A stretch of DNA of 64,000 bases from Turritopsis dohrnii. Lineage: Eukaryota > Cnidaria > Hydrozoa > Anthoathecata > Oceaniidae. The notes beneath the pieces are model-generated. The model saw only the letters and a list, made by a program, of their open reading frames with translations, did no database searches and was not told where the DNA came from. Where the stretch lies: assembly GCA_027922465.2 (NCBI GenBank), contig BQMF02000178.1, forward strand, positions 682,001-746,000, in the 5' to 3' direction. The translations under genes were made by a program, and so were the position numbers. This document shows, piece after piece, positions 1 to 13,230 of this stretch. How positions within the stretch are numbered: the first letter of the stretch is position 1; each line of letters opens with the position of its first letter.

Positions 1-277
1 TTTTAACGCCATTGCCATCAATAAAATTTGAATATCCACTGTATTTTACACCCGAATAATATTTTGAAATTGCATTGTTTTCATTTATGTGTTCTTCCAA
101 AACCAGCGTTTGTTTTATTCAAGAAAATACTTTTACCATTTTTCATTTTACAGAAATAGCTATGAGAAAGCCCTCGTCTAATGATATCTTTCTCTACTAT
201 CATTATTTAGATTAAAGGAAATAAACAACATTGTTTAGATTGAAGTAAATAAACAAATTAAATAAACAAATTAACAA

Positions 278-3200
278 ATGTCTTTCCTTTGCAAAATTCC
301 CATCAAATTATCCTTGCTTTTAACACTGTTATGGTGTTACGTATACAGATTAGATGCTTACACATTCACCAACAGAAGAGCATCATTCCTGCAACTGGAG
401 CAATGGAACGCCGAGACAAAGGCTGCTCTGAAATTGAAATTTAAAACATATAATGGCAACGGTTTAATTTTTTATTCGGACAATAGTAAGTCGACCGGGA
501 GCATAGAGAATTTTATGACGCTGACACTAAGCTATGGAAAATTAGTTTTCACAGTACAGATGGGTTCAGAAGATTATAAATCCAAAAAGTCAAAAAGTAT
601 AGGAAAAGACCTAAACGATCTAAAATGGCACACGGTCGAAATTCAACGGTATGGAAAGGCAAGTAAACTGATATTAGATGGAAAGGAAGACATCGTATTA
701 GTCAGCAATGGACCTTACAAAACATTAGAGCTTAATTCTGATATATTTTTTGGCGGCATATCACAGCAATTGGCGTCAAATCTTGTCGATCAAACTATTA
801 AATCTATGCCAAGGTAATGTCGTTTAAATGTTTGCGAAATAGTGACATGTAAACTAGGCTTTAGAAAGCACTATCACTTGATTTGATTGCAAAACCTTTG
901 TTTAACAATAGCCTTCTTCTAATTGTCTTCTTCATGGAGAATGTTGGAGATAGGTGGAAATCCTGGGGACTGCAATCTTGGACGAAACAAAATGGATATT
1001 TTGGTAGTAACAATACCACCTCTCCCCCACAACAAAAATGTTTGAGGCTTGGTTATGCTGAGAACTAACTGAAGCTGAGCTTCTACAACTTTGTTTGTGA
1101 GAAAGATAGAGAGAGAGAGAGGAGAGATAAGGATGTTCTTTAAAAATTCCAATAGTTTTGTCCAATGCTGTAAGCCACCCTTAAATTCTACGCTGTTCTG
1201 TGGGTAATAGTGGAGTAACACTTGTTCTTCGGGTTTCATAACATTTCTTTAATCACTATGATGTATATATTTCATCACTAATTTACTAATTCACTGACAC
1301 TACCTAATTAATTCTGTGTTATCGTCGAAACGCAACAAGAAAATGGCAGAAGAATTTGTCTCGATTAATCACGACTAACCATTTACCTTGATTATTATAT
1401 GCTCATTTTGTTTCTTCTATTCATGAAAAGCAGGTTCCAGGGTTGCATAGATAACATTATATACAAGTCTGGTACCTCCACCTTTGATCCGAAAGACACA
1501 TCACCAGAGGATCTTTTACCAAGAAACGTCATCGCATCAATGGCTGTACAAGAGGGATGCAAAGACGCATGTGCAAATTACCGATGTCCAAACGGGGGTA
1601 CCTGCCTGAATTTATTCACGAAACCAAAATGTGATTGTGTTGGAACTGGTTACTATGGAGACAAGTGTGAGAAAGGTAAAATTTATTGAAATAAGTCAAC
1701 AGCAGAAAATAGCTGGCTCCAAGAACGTCCGGTAGCATATGAATTTATTCAAGACTATATTCATATTGTTAAGGAAAGAGATCAGACTGTCTGATATTAC
1801 TTTCCGTTAACTTAAATCATGAGGAGCAAATTGATAGGTTACCGATAATCAGTGGCGGATCGTATGTCGAAATTTGTGTAGGAGAGTGTTAGCAATCTAA
1901 CCATAAAAGAAAAGCGTTCAAATAATCCCATTGGTAATATAAAGTGAATTCACAAATTATGTGAATGCTCTCCTACACAAATTTCGACATACCTCTAGAC
2001 CGCCACTGGATGATTATATAATTCTTGTAGCTTTAGTAGCTACTTAGTTCCCAGACTGTCTTATTATCGGTTAATCAAGCAACAATCAACATGAATTTGG
2101 GAGATTTTTCTGGACTAAGCATTTCTTTATGATTTCTTCTGTAATCAGAAGCGGCATCGTTGCAGTTCAATAAGAATGGATATATCCGGATGAGCCTTGC
2201 CGGACCGAAGAGATCAGCGAACGCCATCACGCTGAGGTTCAAGACAAAGAAACCGGACGGAGTAATGCTAGCCGGTTGGAACGGAAATGATCATCTCATG
2301 TTAGAAATGCACCAAACAAAATTACGATTCAGTATGGATCTAGGAGGAGGTATTCGCAATTTCTGTTTTTTTTAAGTCACATAGGGATCATTTTGGTTCT
2401 GCCTCATACTCAAATTATACAAGACACTTCAGACATAAAGTAAACTTTGCAGAAACGCCTATTCTCTATGCGCCCATCTCCTGTCTTTGTTACAGAACCA
2501 GTTACAGTTCAAATAACGCCACTTTATGTTTTATTGAATAACTTTGTTAACGCCATGCATAGAATATGCGCCCTTCCCATTCGTCCCTCAAAATGGTTTA
2601 CTGGGCTGAGGCTTAAACAGGTTTGTTGGCACCTCGGTAAACGCTTTACTTGGTTGATGGGAACACCACCTTAAAATTAAAATGGCACCGCTTCTACACA
2701 ATGCCATACTCAACCTCGAATCCAGGGTCTCTTGCCTTTTCGATATATACGGATAGCGTCTATCATCCGATATCGAAAAGGCAAGAGACCCTGGGTTCGA
2801 GGTTGTGCCATACTATTTTTTCTCTAGCAACCGCTCCTCTTCAATAAATTATGAAGTTTTATTAAATGACCGAGGCATTTTATATGGAAAATACGGTGGA
2901 AAGGTCTTTTATTTATATGCACGTGTTAGCTTGATTATTATTATGAATTTTTCTGTTTTGTTGCAGGAGCACATGTGCTAGAGGTGGAACATAAATTTGA
3001 TGATGGCATGTGGCATTTGGTTGAAATCACACGCGAAGAACGTGATATCTACTTAATAGTCGATCGAAAGTAAGAAGAGTTACATATTGTGTTCCCTTGT
3101 TTCTTTAAACTCTTCGCAATTTGTTGAAAGAGCTTCGAAGGAGTGTGTTTCTATGGAAATGTGAACACTATTTTAACAAAAAAGCTCTTCACCGCAGCGG

Positions 3201-5822
3201 CTTTTTGAAGATTTTGCCCACTTGGTTGGTCTTCTCACTGTACAATGCTCAAACATCAGGGTGAACATCATTTAATTTTTGCGTACAACGTTCTTTCCGA
3301 TCATTTCACAAATTTTTGCTTCTTTTGGCGTTAAAGTTTCAGTTGGACAAAACTTTCGCACACGATGTAAACAGTGGGTCAAATAAGTCACTGCGACGAA
3401 GGGCAGATCCTCCGCAGGGGTTAACAAATTTGTCCTCTGCAGAACAATAGGGAAAAGAATTGAATAGGAACTACGTCAGAATAAATTTTTTATAGGTTCA
3501 GTATAAATGAATCAACAGGTGGAGTATACAGCCAATTTGATCTACAAAAAGATTTTTTATATGCTGGTGGTCACCCAAAAGTACATACGCTAGGAAAAAT
3601 CAATTCAAAAAGCAAAGAGAATTTCACTGGATGTCTTCAACAACTGTTTTATAATGGCGTAAGTGTTATCCATGTTTGCACTTACTTGAATATAGTAACC
3701 TCGAACATGCAAACATTCAGTGATTTGTTGTTAACCAGAGTTAATTGTGAGAGAAGCTTAAGTTGCTCAAAGGAAAATCATGCTCTAGTTTCGAATAGAT
3801 GTGGCAGAGTAATGTTGATGGTTCCAAGCGTGATAGATGTAACCTGTGACCTGGTCTTGTCTCATCACAACGCACCACTCTGATGCGAGTCTTGTCTCAT
3901 CTGATGCGATTTAAAAAACAATTATTCAATAGACAGCCGCGTTTCTCTAACTGCTTGATACATTACTTTTAAAGCTCATCGGAGTAGCGCGTCGAGATAT
4001 AACATAGCAGGAACTCCAGCACTGCTCTCATACAAAGGTACTGACCACTAGAGCATCACTCCCCGCCAATAAGCAACCTTTCCTCATCCCTCAGCCGCAT
4101 CTCCTCATGACGCGCACTACGTGTTAAAAAGTCGGATCTCTTTATGTTCCCTTTAGTTGGATATCGTCTACAAAGTTATTGAGAGTAGCTCCAGAGGGAA
4201 ACGATATCGAAAGTTTGGAAACGTGGTGAAAGGCTGTACTGTGACGAAATCCAAAACCAAAAACATTAGAAATATTGGTAAGTGTAAACTGTACTTTAAT
4301 TTACTAATCCTAGCGTTTGAATAAGTTGATCAGGAAATTTGGTTCTAGGACAATATCTCGACCGGACATTTCCCCGACTGGACATTTATCCAACGACCAA
4401 TATCCCCCAACCTCAACCCTAACCCTAACCCTCCCAGAAATTCAGGTTGATTGTGTTGACAGCATTTCAATTTATACTGACGTTAGTACATAACTTATAT
4501 GCACCTAACATTACATAACTGGCACATATTCATACGCACTTCTAGTGTAACAACCATATTTATAAGTTGTGGATTCTACAAATGCACAACTATTGTTATT
4601 ATTTTCAACCTTCCCCTATTTCCTATGATTTTCTTGATCCCTTTCATTTTAAAATGTCTACTTTTTCCCGAGATCCTTTTATTATGGACAACATTTTTAA
4701 TCCCTTGCCAGTTTGTGATATTGAAAGAACACATTGTAATGATTTTTAATATTATATATTTAATTTTTCTTCCTTTTTGTCATGCAGTTTCAAAGAGACC
4801 GTTTTAGCCAGTCTAAAGCACAAAAATCTAAAAATTTCCCAACCCGTCAGACACGCCATGAGACCGACGTTAGTCACTAAACTTGGCTCTAAAACTGAGA
4901 GAAACAGGCCAAATATAAAATTTGAGCACTAAGTGTTTCCGCTTTGTTCTGACGGAGAGTGGTCATACAAGGTGAATTTTTCAATAAAAAGTATATTATT
5001 TGCATAACAAATGAGGTCGTATGTGCAGTTTTGAACAAAGGACTTCAGCTTCAGTGTGGAGTTCAAACAACTAATCACATATTGTATTTAAGACGTTGTA
5101 GTTTGTAAATTATCTGCATTTTGCTTATTTAGTATCGAACGTCAGTAAAACTGGCCCTGGGATTGGTTACCCAGGAGGTACGGGTGATGGAACTACACCT
5201 ACAGGAACAACAAATAAAGGCAAGGTAAGAATTGATAGAATATACCTTTCTTCAAGTTATCAATACTTTTGCTCACCAATTCGTATTTGATATAAAAACA
5301 TTAGATTGCATTGGGCTAATCAACAGAAGTTATTGATTTTTTCATCGAGTTTTCTAAGCAAATAAACTATTGGTCAATCAATCAGTTAATGGAAAATATA
5401 ACAGCAAAGGTTACATGACAACATATCCTTACCCCATTCCAGTTTGTTATAATCCACCTGTAACATATCTAAAACATGCTTAAATAGTGTATTATAATTG
5501 GTCACCATACACATGATGTCTTTTTTTATACTGTTTGAATTTTTTAACATTTTAGCCTCAACAAAGGGCACAGAAGAACAGCTCCTCCCTCAGTAAAACA
5601 AGTACAATTTGGATAGCTGTAGGGGTGTTCTCTGGATTCATCGCCTTAATAATCACCATTGCACTGATTGTCCACACAATCAAAAATAAACACAGTGGAG
5701 TATTTCTTTCTGCAACGTATAGAGATAATAATGTTCAGTCCAAATATCTATTGAATCCTACCAAAAACGTTTTTCCACCGCCTAGGAAACAGAATTTTCA
5801 CATTCAACCACATCTAGTATGA
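278..5822 (+). CDS. Neurexin-like single-pass adhesion receptor, 8 exons, 574 aa
   Basis: Exons at 278-813, 1434-1675, 2149-2349, 2967-3069, 3496-3658, 4157-4277, 5133-5224 and 5556-5822 have GT/AG borders and matching phases, and join into one open frame of 574 residues. The protein starts with a hydrophobic signal peptide (about 1-27). A laminin-G/LNS domain follows, ending in FQGC near 180-183, then an EGF module (221-257, CPNGGTC and six Cys). A second laminin-G domain ends near FTGCLQQLFYNG (about 404-415). After a Gly/Thr-rich stalk come a membrane helix (about 504-528) and a tail of about 46 residues ending HLV. LNS-EGF-LNS is the repeat unit of neurexins, presynaptic or epithelial adhesion receptors that bind neuroligin-type partners. 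Here there is only one unit, against three in alpha-neurexins. A CNTNAP-like or other laminin-G receptor is the alternative, but no discoidin domain is present. Confidence 0.85.
1850..2009. mobile_element. hAT-like MITE in neurexin intron 2
   Basis: Ends read CAGTGGCGGATC and, inverted, CAGTGGCGGTCTAGAGG, with a long imperfect inverted arm (ATGTCGAAATTTGTGTAGGA) on each side. The CAGTGGCGG terminus is typical of hAT-type non-autonomous elements. A clean 8-bp target duplication is not visible. A related copy lies at 56835-56997. Confidence 0.7.
2711..2808. repeat. Near-perfect hairpin in neurexin intron 3
   Basis: Two arms of about 40 bp (from CAACCTCGAATCCAGGGTCT, and its reverse complement ending at TCGAGGTTGTG) surround a loop of about 15 bases. 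The arms differ at very few positions, so a transcript would fold into a long stable hairpin. It may be a very small foldback transposon. Confidence 0.7.
3124..3240. repeat. Dispersed short repeat, copy 1 (intron 4)
   Basis: The core CGAAGGAGTG followed by TTTCTAT, with GATTTTGCCCACT about 100 bases on, recurs at 53515-53595 (core only) and 57232-57325. It is an interspersed repeat with no visible terminal inverted repeats. Confidence 0.5.
4411..4434. repeat. Short telomere-like (CCCTAA) tract
   Basis: About three CCCTAA-type units lie inside neurexin intron 6. The run is too short to be a chromosome end. It is an interstitial tract or part of a dispersed repeat. Confidence 0.5.
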
Positions 5823-5846
5823 CGATGGTGTGAAGTAACAACTAAA

Positions 5847-5966
5847 CTACATCCAGTGTTGTGATGATGGTGTTACGTAGCGTTTCAATTACATCCAGTG
5901 TAGCGAGGATGGTGTTACGTAGCGTTTCAACTACATCCAGTGTAGCGATGATGATGATGAAACGAA
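5847..5966. repeat. 42-bp tandem repeat just 3' of the neurexin-like stop
   Basis: About three copies of a unit running ACATCCAGTG to GTTACGTAGCGTTTCAA follow the stop codon directly, probably inside the 3' UTR. A possible AATAAA polyadenylation signal lies at 6186-6191. Confidence 0.7.
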
Positions 5967-6429
5967 TGAAGTGTTGTATCGCTATTTGGAGTTGCGTTTA
6001 GCGTGTTGAAAAGAATGTTTGCCCCAAAAGATGTCCGACCCAGATACCTATACATCCTGGCGAAAGTTAGGTCCGTTGCCCCTAGAAGAATCATATTTTG
6101 CGTGTTGGAAGAAACATGACGTAAAAACTCTAGGATGGTGAAAGTTGGTCAAAATATATGGTGTATTTGAGAAAAAAAATACAAAAATAAAAGATACTTT
6201 TAATGCTTTTAATTTCAAGCATATGTAACCACCTAGTTGTATTTGTTGTAAAAAACTGTGTTCAAAAGCAAAGAATATTTTGATGTATCTTTTCCTCGTA
6301 TTTATTAATTTTTAACGAAACAAATTACAAACAAATTATGTTATTTATTCGAAAAGTGTATTTTGTTTCCGTTAACTCGTCATGTTGACCAATGTCACGT
6401 GACAAAAAAACCCTTGAAATCAACATTCC

Positions 6430-6508
6430 CTTAAAATCGACACGAATGAAATACGAATGAAATACGAATGAAATACGAATGAAATACGAATGAAATACGA
6501 GTGAAATC
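6430..6508. repeat. 11-bp tandem repeat
   Basis: About six copies of GAAATACGAAT lie in a row. They are simple tandem DNA, and the open frame across them on the minus strand is an artefact of the repeat. Confidence 0.8.
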
Positions 6509-6614
6509 AACATTATACTCATGAAATTGACATTCAAAGTTTGTGATTCGAATGAAATACACATCGAGATGGCGAAATTTTGACGAGCTCTATATGTGTT
6601 ATTTAAGCACAAGC

Positions 6615-8215
6615 TATGGCGCACCAAAAACCGATTTAATACTCTGTGCATGATTATCATACTATCTGTTTATTATAATACTATTACTTGAGATTAAGAT
6701 ATAGATTGTGCTGGGTTATAAGCACTCCAACCTTGTTGACAATAGTATGATAATATAATAGTACTATTCCACAAAATTATAATAGTAACTTTGTAGTGAC
6801 GATACTTGTGCATGTTTTTAGTACTCCTGCAATTTGTCCGATTATAATACTTCGGTCTACTTGGAAGCCCTGGGTTTTATGTCGCGCATGATAGTCTGAC
6901 TCGATAACCCAATCACTCTGAAAAAACGTGCTGCGGCAAATGTTGATGTAAACGGAATTATTAAAATGGCGCATCGTAAGGAGCAGAGCAAGAATTAGTG
7001 GACTATTTATGAAATGTGGCAGAAGTAGAGTCGTGTGCATCATCTGAAGAAATAGTTGAGCAGTCACCTCGAAGATTGTACCCTAAAGGACAGCGTACTC
7101 CCACTGAAGAAGATGCAAAAGTTTAAGGACCTTCTTTAACGGCATTAGAAGTTTGGAATGGAAAATGGCACTCAACAGGTAAACGAAAGGCTACTCAATT
7201 TAAAAAGCATTAGCCCAAGAAAGCTGGAGGGCAGCAAGAAGCTCAAATTAACGGAATCACTGAAAGATCTTTTCGGTTTCCCGCGCTAACATCTGGTCAA
7301 CATCAACCAACTGAATTATCGAGTCTGACCTTGTCACATGATGACAAACTATGTAGACCAAAGTTTTAAAATTAAAAAAGTGTTGAAGTTGATAAAGTCT
7401 TATAAAAATTATATGATAGTATTAAAACTGCGACAATGTTTAACAATCCTGATGGTTAGTTTAAAATCACAGAAGATAGTATTATAATGCTACAGTAGAA
7501 CCTCTAATAGCGGCCACTTTGGGGGACCCAGCTTAGTGGCCGTTGCATTAGAGGTGACCGATGTATGGAGGTTTTATATGAATGTACCTTTTTATCCAAA
7601 AGGCTGGTCGGGAGGAGGGGCATAAAGAATGATTCATGATCAAAATAAACACAAGTAAATACACGTATCTTATCAGTACAATCTACAATCATGTTACAAC
7701 TTTTTACTGAAATAAACTGTTACTTTTTTTGTGAAAGATTATTGAGCCTAAGTGCTTCAAGTCCTTGTGTGACAAGATTCAAAGTACTTACTAAGTCAGC
7801 ATCACCTAATGTTTTGAAGTTCAAATCATCTACAATAGATGAAGCTGCTTGACTTGACTTTATTTTTGTAAATAATTATTATAAATAAGATATTTTTCCT
7901 TTCATTTGCTTGCATAAAGGTTTTTTTGACCGTTAATAGAGGTAAATTAGACATTGGGACAATAGAAAGTGGCCGTTTGACCGTTGATTGGAGGTGACCG
8001 ATGTATGGAGGTTTTTTTTATAAGAGTTTGACAATAAATTCGGCAGGGACTTTCTTTTCTGGCCGCTTATCAGGAGGTGACCGATGTATGGAGGTGACCG
8101 TTAATAGAGGTTCCACTGTATTAGGAAGTATTAAAATCGCAAGTAATAGTAATATAATAACCAGATAGTATGGGAATCACGCACAAAGTATTTAATCGGT
8201 TTTTGACGCGCCATA
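6615..8215. mobile_element. 1.6-kb inverted-repeat element hosting a second element
   Basis: Arms of about 85 bp face each other: TATGGCGCACCAAAAACCGA at the left and the reverse complement of a close relative ending at 8215 (TCGGTTTTTGACGCGCCATA). Both arms continue into CATACTATCTG-type sequence and subterminal motifs like AATACTATTA. The interior has only broken reading frames and is interrupted by the element at 7493-8118. No transposase is recognisable. Confidence 0.65.
7493..8118. mobile_element. pogo/Tc1-mariner-like MITE
   Basis: Ends are CAGTAGAACCTCTAATAGCG and, inverted, CAGTGGAACCTCTATTAACG. TA flanks both sides (7491-7492 and 8119-8120), the expected Tc1/mariner target duplication. 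The motif AGGTGACCGATGTATGGAGG recurs several times inside, both near the ends and internally. No coding capacity is seen. Confidence 0.75.
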
Positions 8216-9956
8216 ACAAGCGAGTATATTTTGTTTCATGGAAAGATATTTGTTTAATAGCAACAATTTATATTTGAAACATTGAGTTTGCCTCAAGTTT
8301 CCTATATATTGTTTTTGTGTTAAAAAAGATTTACGTTTACTACTTTATATTTTATCCGGAATACGAAAAATAATCAGCTGATGGACATATTTCCATAAGC
8401 ATCATTACGGTATAGCAGCGAAGCGCGTTTTTTCTGTCTCCGTGAAGTTTACAATTTTATGACTTTTTAAACATCTATTTCTTCAAGGGAAGTCTTCAAG
8501 TTCATTTGTATTTGTTGTAAGGAAGGTAAACACACATGTAAAAATGTTAGAAATACATTTCGACCATCTCGGTCATCATCAGTCTACTATAACGTATAAA
8601 ATAAATGTTGAAAAACTAAAAAATGCTATAAGAGCTAACTGAAAGAAGGTGTGAAAATCATTAGTACTATAAAATAAAATGCCAATATATACAACAAAAG
8701 ATTACAATCTTAAAAAGTTAAAATAGAATTCCCAAGATTAAATAAAAGTTACAATGGAAAATATAGAAAAAGCTCTTCATTTGTGACATATGTTTTACAA
8801 AATTCAAACGTTCCAAAAAAGAATCTCTAATATTTCATTGTCAAAAAATATTCGATTGTTTATTGACAATTGTAATTAATATCGTTCAAGATCGCTACAT
8901 GTACGGCCAATATTGAAGAAAAGAAAAGTTTATCTGATTTACCCAATAAGGTAAGATGCTTCCCTTTTTTACGTGGAACAAACTTTACCCTTCAAAGAAA
9001 TGACTGTAAAGCATTTCTAAAGTAGTTTAAGTCTATAGTTTTTGTTTTGTTCGTATTATTGTATATAGCGGGTAATACAATGATAATACTACGTGCAATG
9101 GGGTTTCACTGCGCTAAGGCATAACCGGATCCATCCTACGCAAGTAACGTATAACGTCGTATTGGCCATAGTATTTTTTTAGTGAAATATGGAAATTTTG
9201 TTAATGTTTATTACTGTTACTATTATTTCAATATCTGATAAAGATATTCAACCTGTGGAGACACTGTTTTTTTATATATTTCCCCATAGGGCGAAATATA
9301 TGTTAAAACGGGCATTTCCTTCTCCTTCTCCTCCGTTCACTTTTATAGCCGCGGTTCAGTATTGAATTTTGGCCTAGCCAAGATAGATAAGAATATAGGC
9401 TAGTCTTCAGTGAAGTAGTACGCCATTTTAGTCAGTCAGTGAAGACGGGTAGTGGAAGTTTTTTGCTTTCTGCTAGCTTTTAAAATGATTCAATAGATTA
9501 AACGTTGGATGATGGAAATAAATCGTTTTAGTTCAGTGTTGTCCTTAAAGGTTTTATAAAAACTTTTGAATGAACGTGTAAAAAACAGAGAAAAAGTGAT
9601 ACCAATGTCGTGCATACACGGATATGTTTTGTTTTTGTTTACAATAATATTATGATGACTGCTTATTAAATGCTTGGAACAGTAAAGCATTGAAGCTGTG
9701 GTTTCAGTACAAAGGCGAAAATTCATTACTAAAAGCCAGGCTTATCACATTATTTATTTTTATTTTACATCCTGATATAATGTATATAGCCAACTGAACT
9801 GTGATTGTGAAAGCACACATGATGGATGATGTACTGACAACAACAAGAAACCCTTCTTGTATGGAAAACAATTAGTTCAACCAGTTATGTACAAATGTGA
9901 TGTAGTATATGCAATAATAAGTTCAGAAAACCATTACGTATAATATTTTTACGCAG
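8216..9956. other. No gene recognised
   Basis: AT-rich DNA without a convincing exon. A TTTCGACCATCTCGGTCATC motif near 8557 looks like a fragment of a dispersed repeat. Nothing else can be assigned. Confidence 0.5.
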
Positions 9957-10327
9957 GATTGAGACACGAGAAGTGGATATTCGTCCGCACTTTTATTATT
10001 ATTTATATAATAAAAGTGCGGACGAATAATTTTGAAGTTATTCGTCCGCACTAATTTACGGCATACAATGTGTTAGACGTTCTTTCGTAACTTTTAATAG
10101 ATTCTTCTAATTCTGCAATTGTAAAAAAATGAACCCCGGTCGCAATCTCTTTCACCATCATAGTGCAATCTTATTCACAAGCTATACCACTTTAAGCACT
10201 TTAAATATATTTAAATTATCTTCTAACGGATTTTATGGCACTCACTAAAGGTGCGGACGAATAACTTCAAAATTATTTGTCCACACTTTATAAAAGTGCG
10301 GACGAATGTCCACAGCGATTGAGACAC
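9957..10327. mobile_element. Foldback-type element of iterated ATTCGTCCGCAC motifs
   Basis: The motif ATTCGTCCGCAC appears in both orientations at each end: twice near 9980-10055 and twice near 10250-10308. A palindrome centred near 10000 pairs two copies. GATTGAGACAC occurs directly repeated at 9957-9967 and 10317-10327. It may mark a target duplication offset by some bases, or belong to the element. Confidence 0.6.
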
Positions 10328-12700
10328 ATCATAACTTGAAAAAGAGTCTGGTTTGCTTAGTGTGCTTCCCTGGATAGTCGTTTAATCTAATGACAGAAAC
10401 ATAATTTACCATTGATTAATTCCATGATATATTTTTTGGTATATATATATATGATATTTTTATTATGTAAAAATATATACAATTTTCCTTACTACAAACA
10501 AAGATCATAAATGAAAACACAATCCAACATAACAGTTTGTAAATTAAATCAATCCAGAACAGAATTTTCTACTTTCAGCTATATACGTAGTGATTTGGTT
10601 ATGGTTGTGTATTTTCTCTATCAAAATCTGTTGTTTTCCATTCGGGATTTTTAAATGTTGTTTTTATTACATATATATAATAGATAATGGGTTGTGAACA
10701 TATTTTTTTGAATCACTGATGTTTATTCTGAATACTTGAATTTGATTTCATATAATATCACTTAATAAACCCCATCTCATTTTTGAAAAACTCTTCTTTC
10801 CTAACATGAAATGCTACACATATATAATATTTGTTAGTAGAGATTTTGATTGCTTTTGATAGTTATTTGCTTATTATATGTCTATCCCAGTATTTTAAAT
10901 ACTATTGACAATTTTCTTTTCTTCTTTTGGACACCTGTATACGAATTTGATTGTATAATGTAAGTTTAGTCGAGTTACCGAAGGCAATTGTTCTGTTGTG
11001 ATACATTGTTTCCAGTGATTTTATGGTATAAAACCATACGTTTATTATAATGAAATTGCCTTATAAATTTAATTTAGTCATTTATGAGAGAAACCTTAAA
11101 CCTTTTATTGTAAGTTCAAAATAAGTTCTTTTGTGGTATTGTTCCACCCTGATTACTATGAACACCCTCTTCATCTGAGTATCAGGTTGATGTTAGTTAT
11201 ACCATTGTATAATTATTTAATGATACATTTTTCTTGTGGCTATCGATGTACACACAATAATTGATAAAATTTTCGCAACTTTGGGGAAATATATAGTCGC
11301 ATTTTTGCGGATCTTGTTATCTTTAAATATGTTTAATGTGTTTAATATTTTTAATATTTCTATATTTTAAGACCACAATAGTGAAATCAAACGCCCAGAA
11401 ACAAAAGTTCTACAAGGAACGAAAAAACATCGAAGATTCAATGCTTTTCGAAAAAGAACGTAAAAAGGTGAACCTAGTATGCTATTTGTTCCATATCAAC
11501 TTAAGAAATGGTTCCCAGGTGACCCCTCAGATTTTGATGAAATTTGGCATACTGATTTATACATATAAGATAGGAAGATCCTGAAAATATCAGCTCAAAA
11601 ACATATTTCGTTGTACAGATATGAGCTCTCAAAGTTAGGCAGGTCTTCTTGAAAGTCTCAGGAAACTGGTTGTAATTTGAAAATGTTCAAATCTGATCTT
11701 TAAATTTTAAGGTGATATACACATATACACACTGTCACTGTCAAATTGCCGTTTTTAATGATTTTTGGGCCGCCGTTATGCCTAAAAAACAACTACAAAC
11801 ATAAAAAATATCAACATACCTGTAAAACATGGATGAAAAACACTATTGGTGTAAAAAACTGCAGAGGTGAATGATGGTGTGTTCAAAATTATTGCATGTG
11901 AAACATTGACCCCACAAAAGACGGCAAAATGCGGTTCATTTTTACGGTCCGAAAAACCACTATGGGGAAAACTTTTGGAAAATGAGACTTTTCTCACAAC
12001 AATTATATTAGTTATAACATAATGCAAAAACCAAGTTGGACTCAGGATATCTTGACATCTTAAGTTGTCAAAAAATCATAAAAATTGGCTGAAATATTGG
12101 CCAGTTTCTAGAAAGTTGGGATTATCAATCAGTTATATCTCTAAAAGTATTCTACTTCTTTTGTAGGTTGATAGACAACTTGAAGAACATGAACAATAAT
12201 AAAAACCCACTAATGACATCCATAATGACACCATAAATATAAAAGAAAATGCAAGTTCAAAAGATATGTTATGATCAGAACAAAAGAAAATTGCCTTATT
12301 AAAATGTCATTAATAGGAACTGTTAATTGATTTTTAAGAAATTAATGGTTCGAATCTGTGCGTTTTTCTTCAATAACTTTTCGAAGAATAACCATTTTTC
12401 TTGAAAATTTTATATCAACAGAAAGCACTGGAAAAGGGCTTTCTTCTTGTGATGTAAATTTCGCAATACTTTGACAAATAATTTTTGAGAAATAGACACT
12501 GAAATTTCGCGGGTAAGTCTTTCTGAAACACCCTGTAGGTATGTACATCTACAATTTCAGCATTTAGAAATGAGTAAAATTATCAAGGGAGATAAACATT
12601 ATAAGTACCTTCAGAATGGTTTCATAGGAAGTTTCATTTAAACATGCAAAAGCCGTCACCAGTAAGTAAGTATGCTTTTATGATAGCAGGGATTAATAGA
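10328..12700. other. No gene recognised
   Basis: AT-rich sequence with a few short open frames (for example 11336-11584) that lack recognisable domains or plausible splice partners. I do not support any gene here. Confidence 0.5.
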
Positions 12701-13230
12701 ACAGTTTCTACTAAACTTATTGTCGTATACATATAGAAGACTTGCGCATCATCACAGAAGGTGCAGCGAACCTACATAAATTAATACCAGGAAAGAAGCT
12801 TTGCCGAAGTAGGGGTAAGTTAGAAGAAGTTGATGATTTTAATTTGCAAGATAGTGAGTTTGTAAATGTCACTATGGTAAAGGATAGTTTAAATACCAGT
12901 GTTCAGATGCTAGGCTGCTCACCAGAACGTCAGTGAAAGAGACAAAATAAGTTATGGAAGCAGGAAACTTCCATAACTTACCAAACGATCAAGTTTATAG
13001 TGCAGTGAAAGAAAACTTTTCTACAGTTTTAAATGCTGAAAGCAAATCAATCGAAAAATCCTTTGCAAAACCAGAGTCTTCTGACATTTGTCAGAAAGCT
13101 AATAACATGGATAAACTGATGTATTCTGTTAAAGAGAAAATAAAAACAGAGCCAAGACAGGTACAACTGAAGTTGCTTACGTTGGTTCCAGATAGTTGGA
13201 CTATCAAAGAGATACAAGATTTATATTCAG

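Noticed and set aside
4411..4434. Chromosome end suggested by CCCTAA units
   Set aside because: Only about three units inside an intron of an intact gene.
11336..11584. 82-codon Lys-rich open frame
   Set aside because: No recognisable motif and low-complexity AT-rich DNA. It may be a remnant but cannot be supported.
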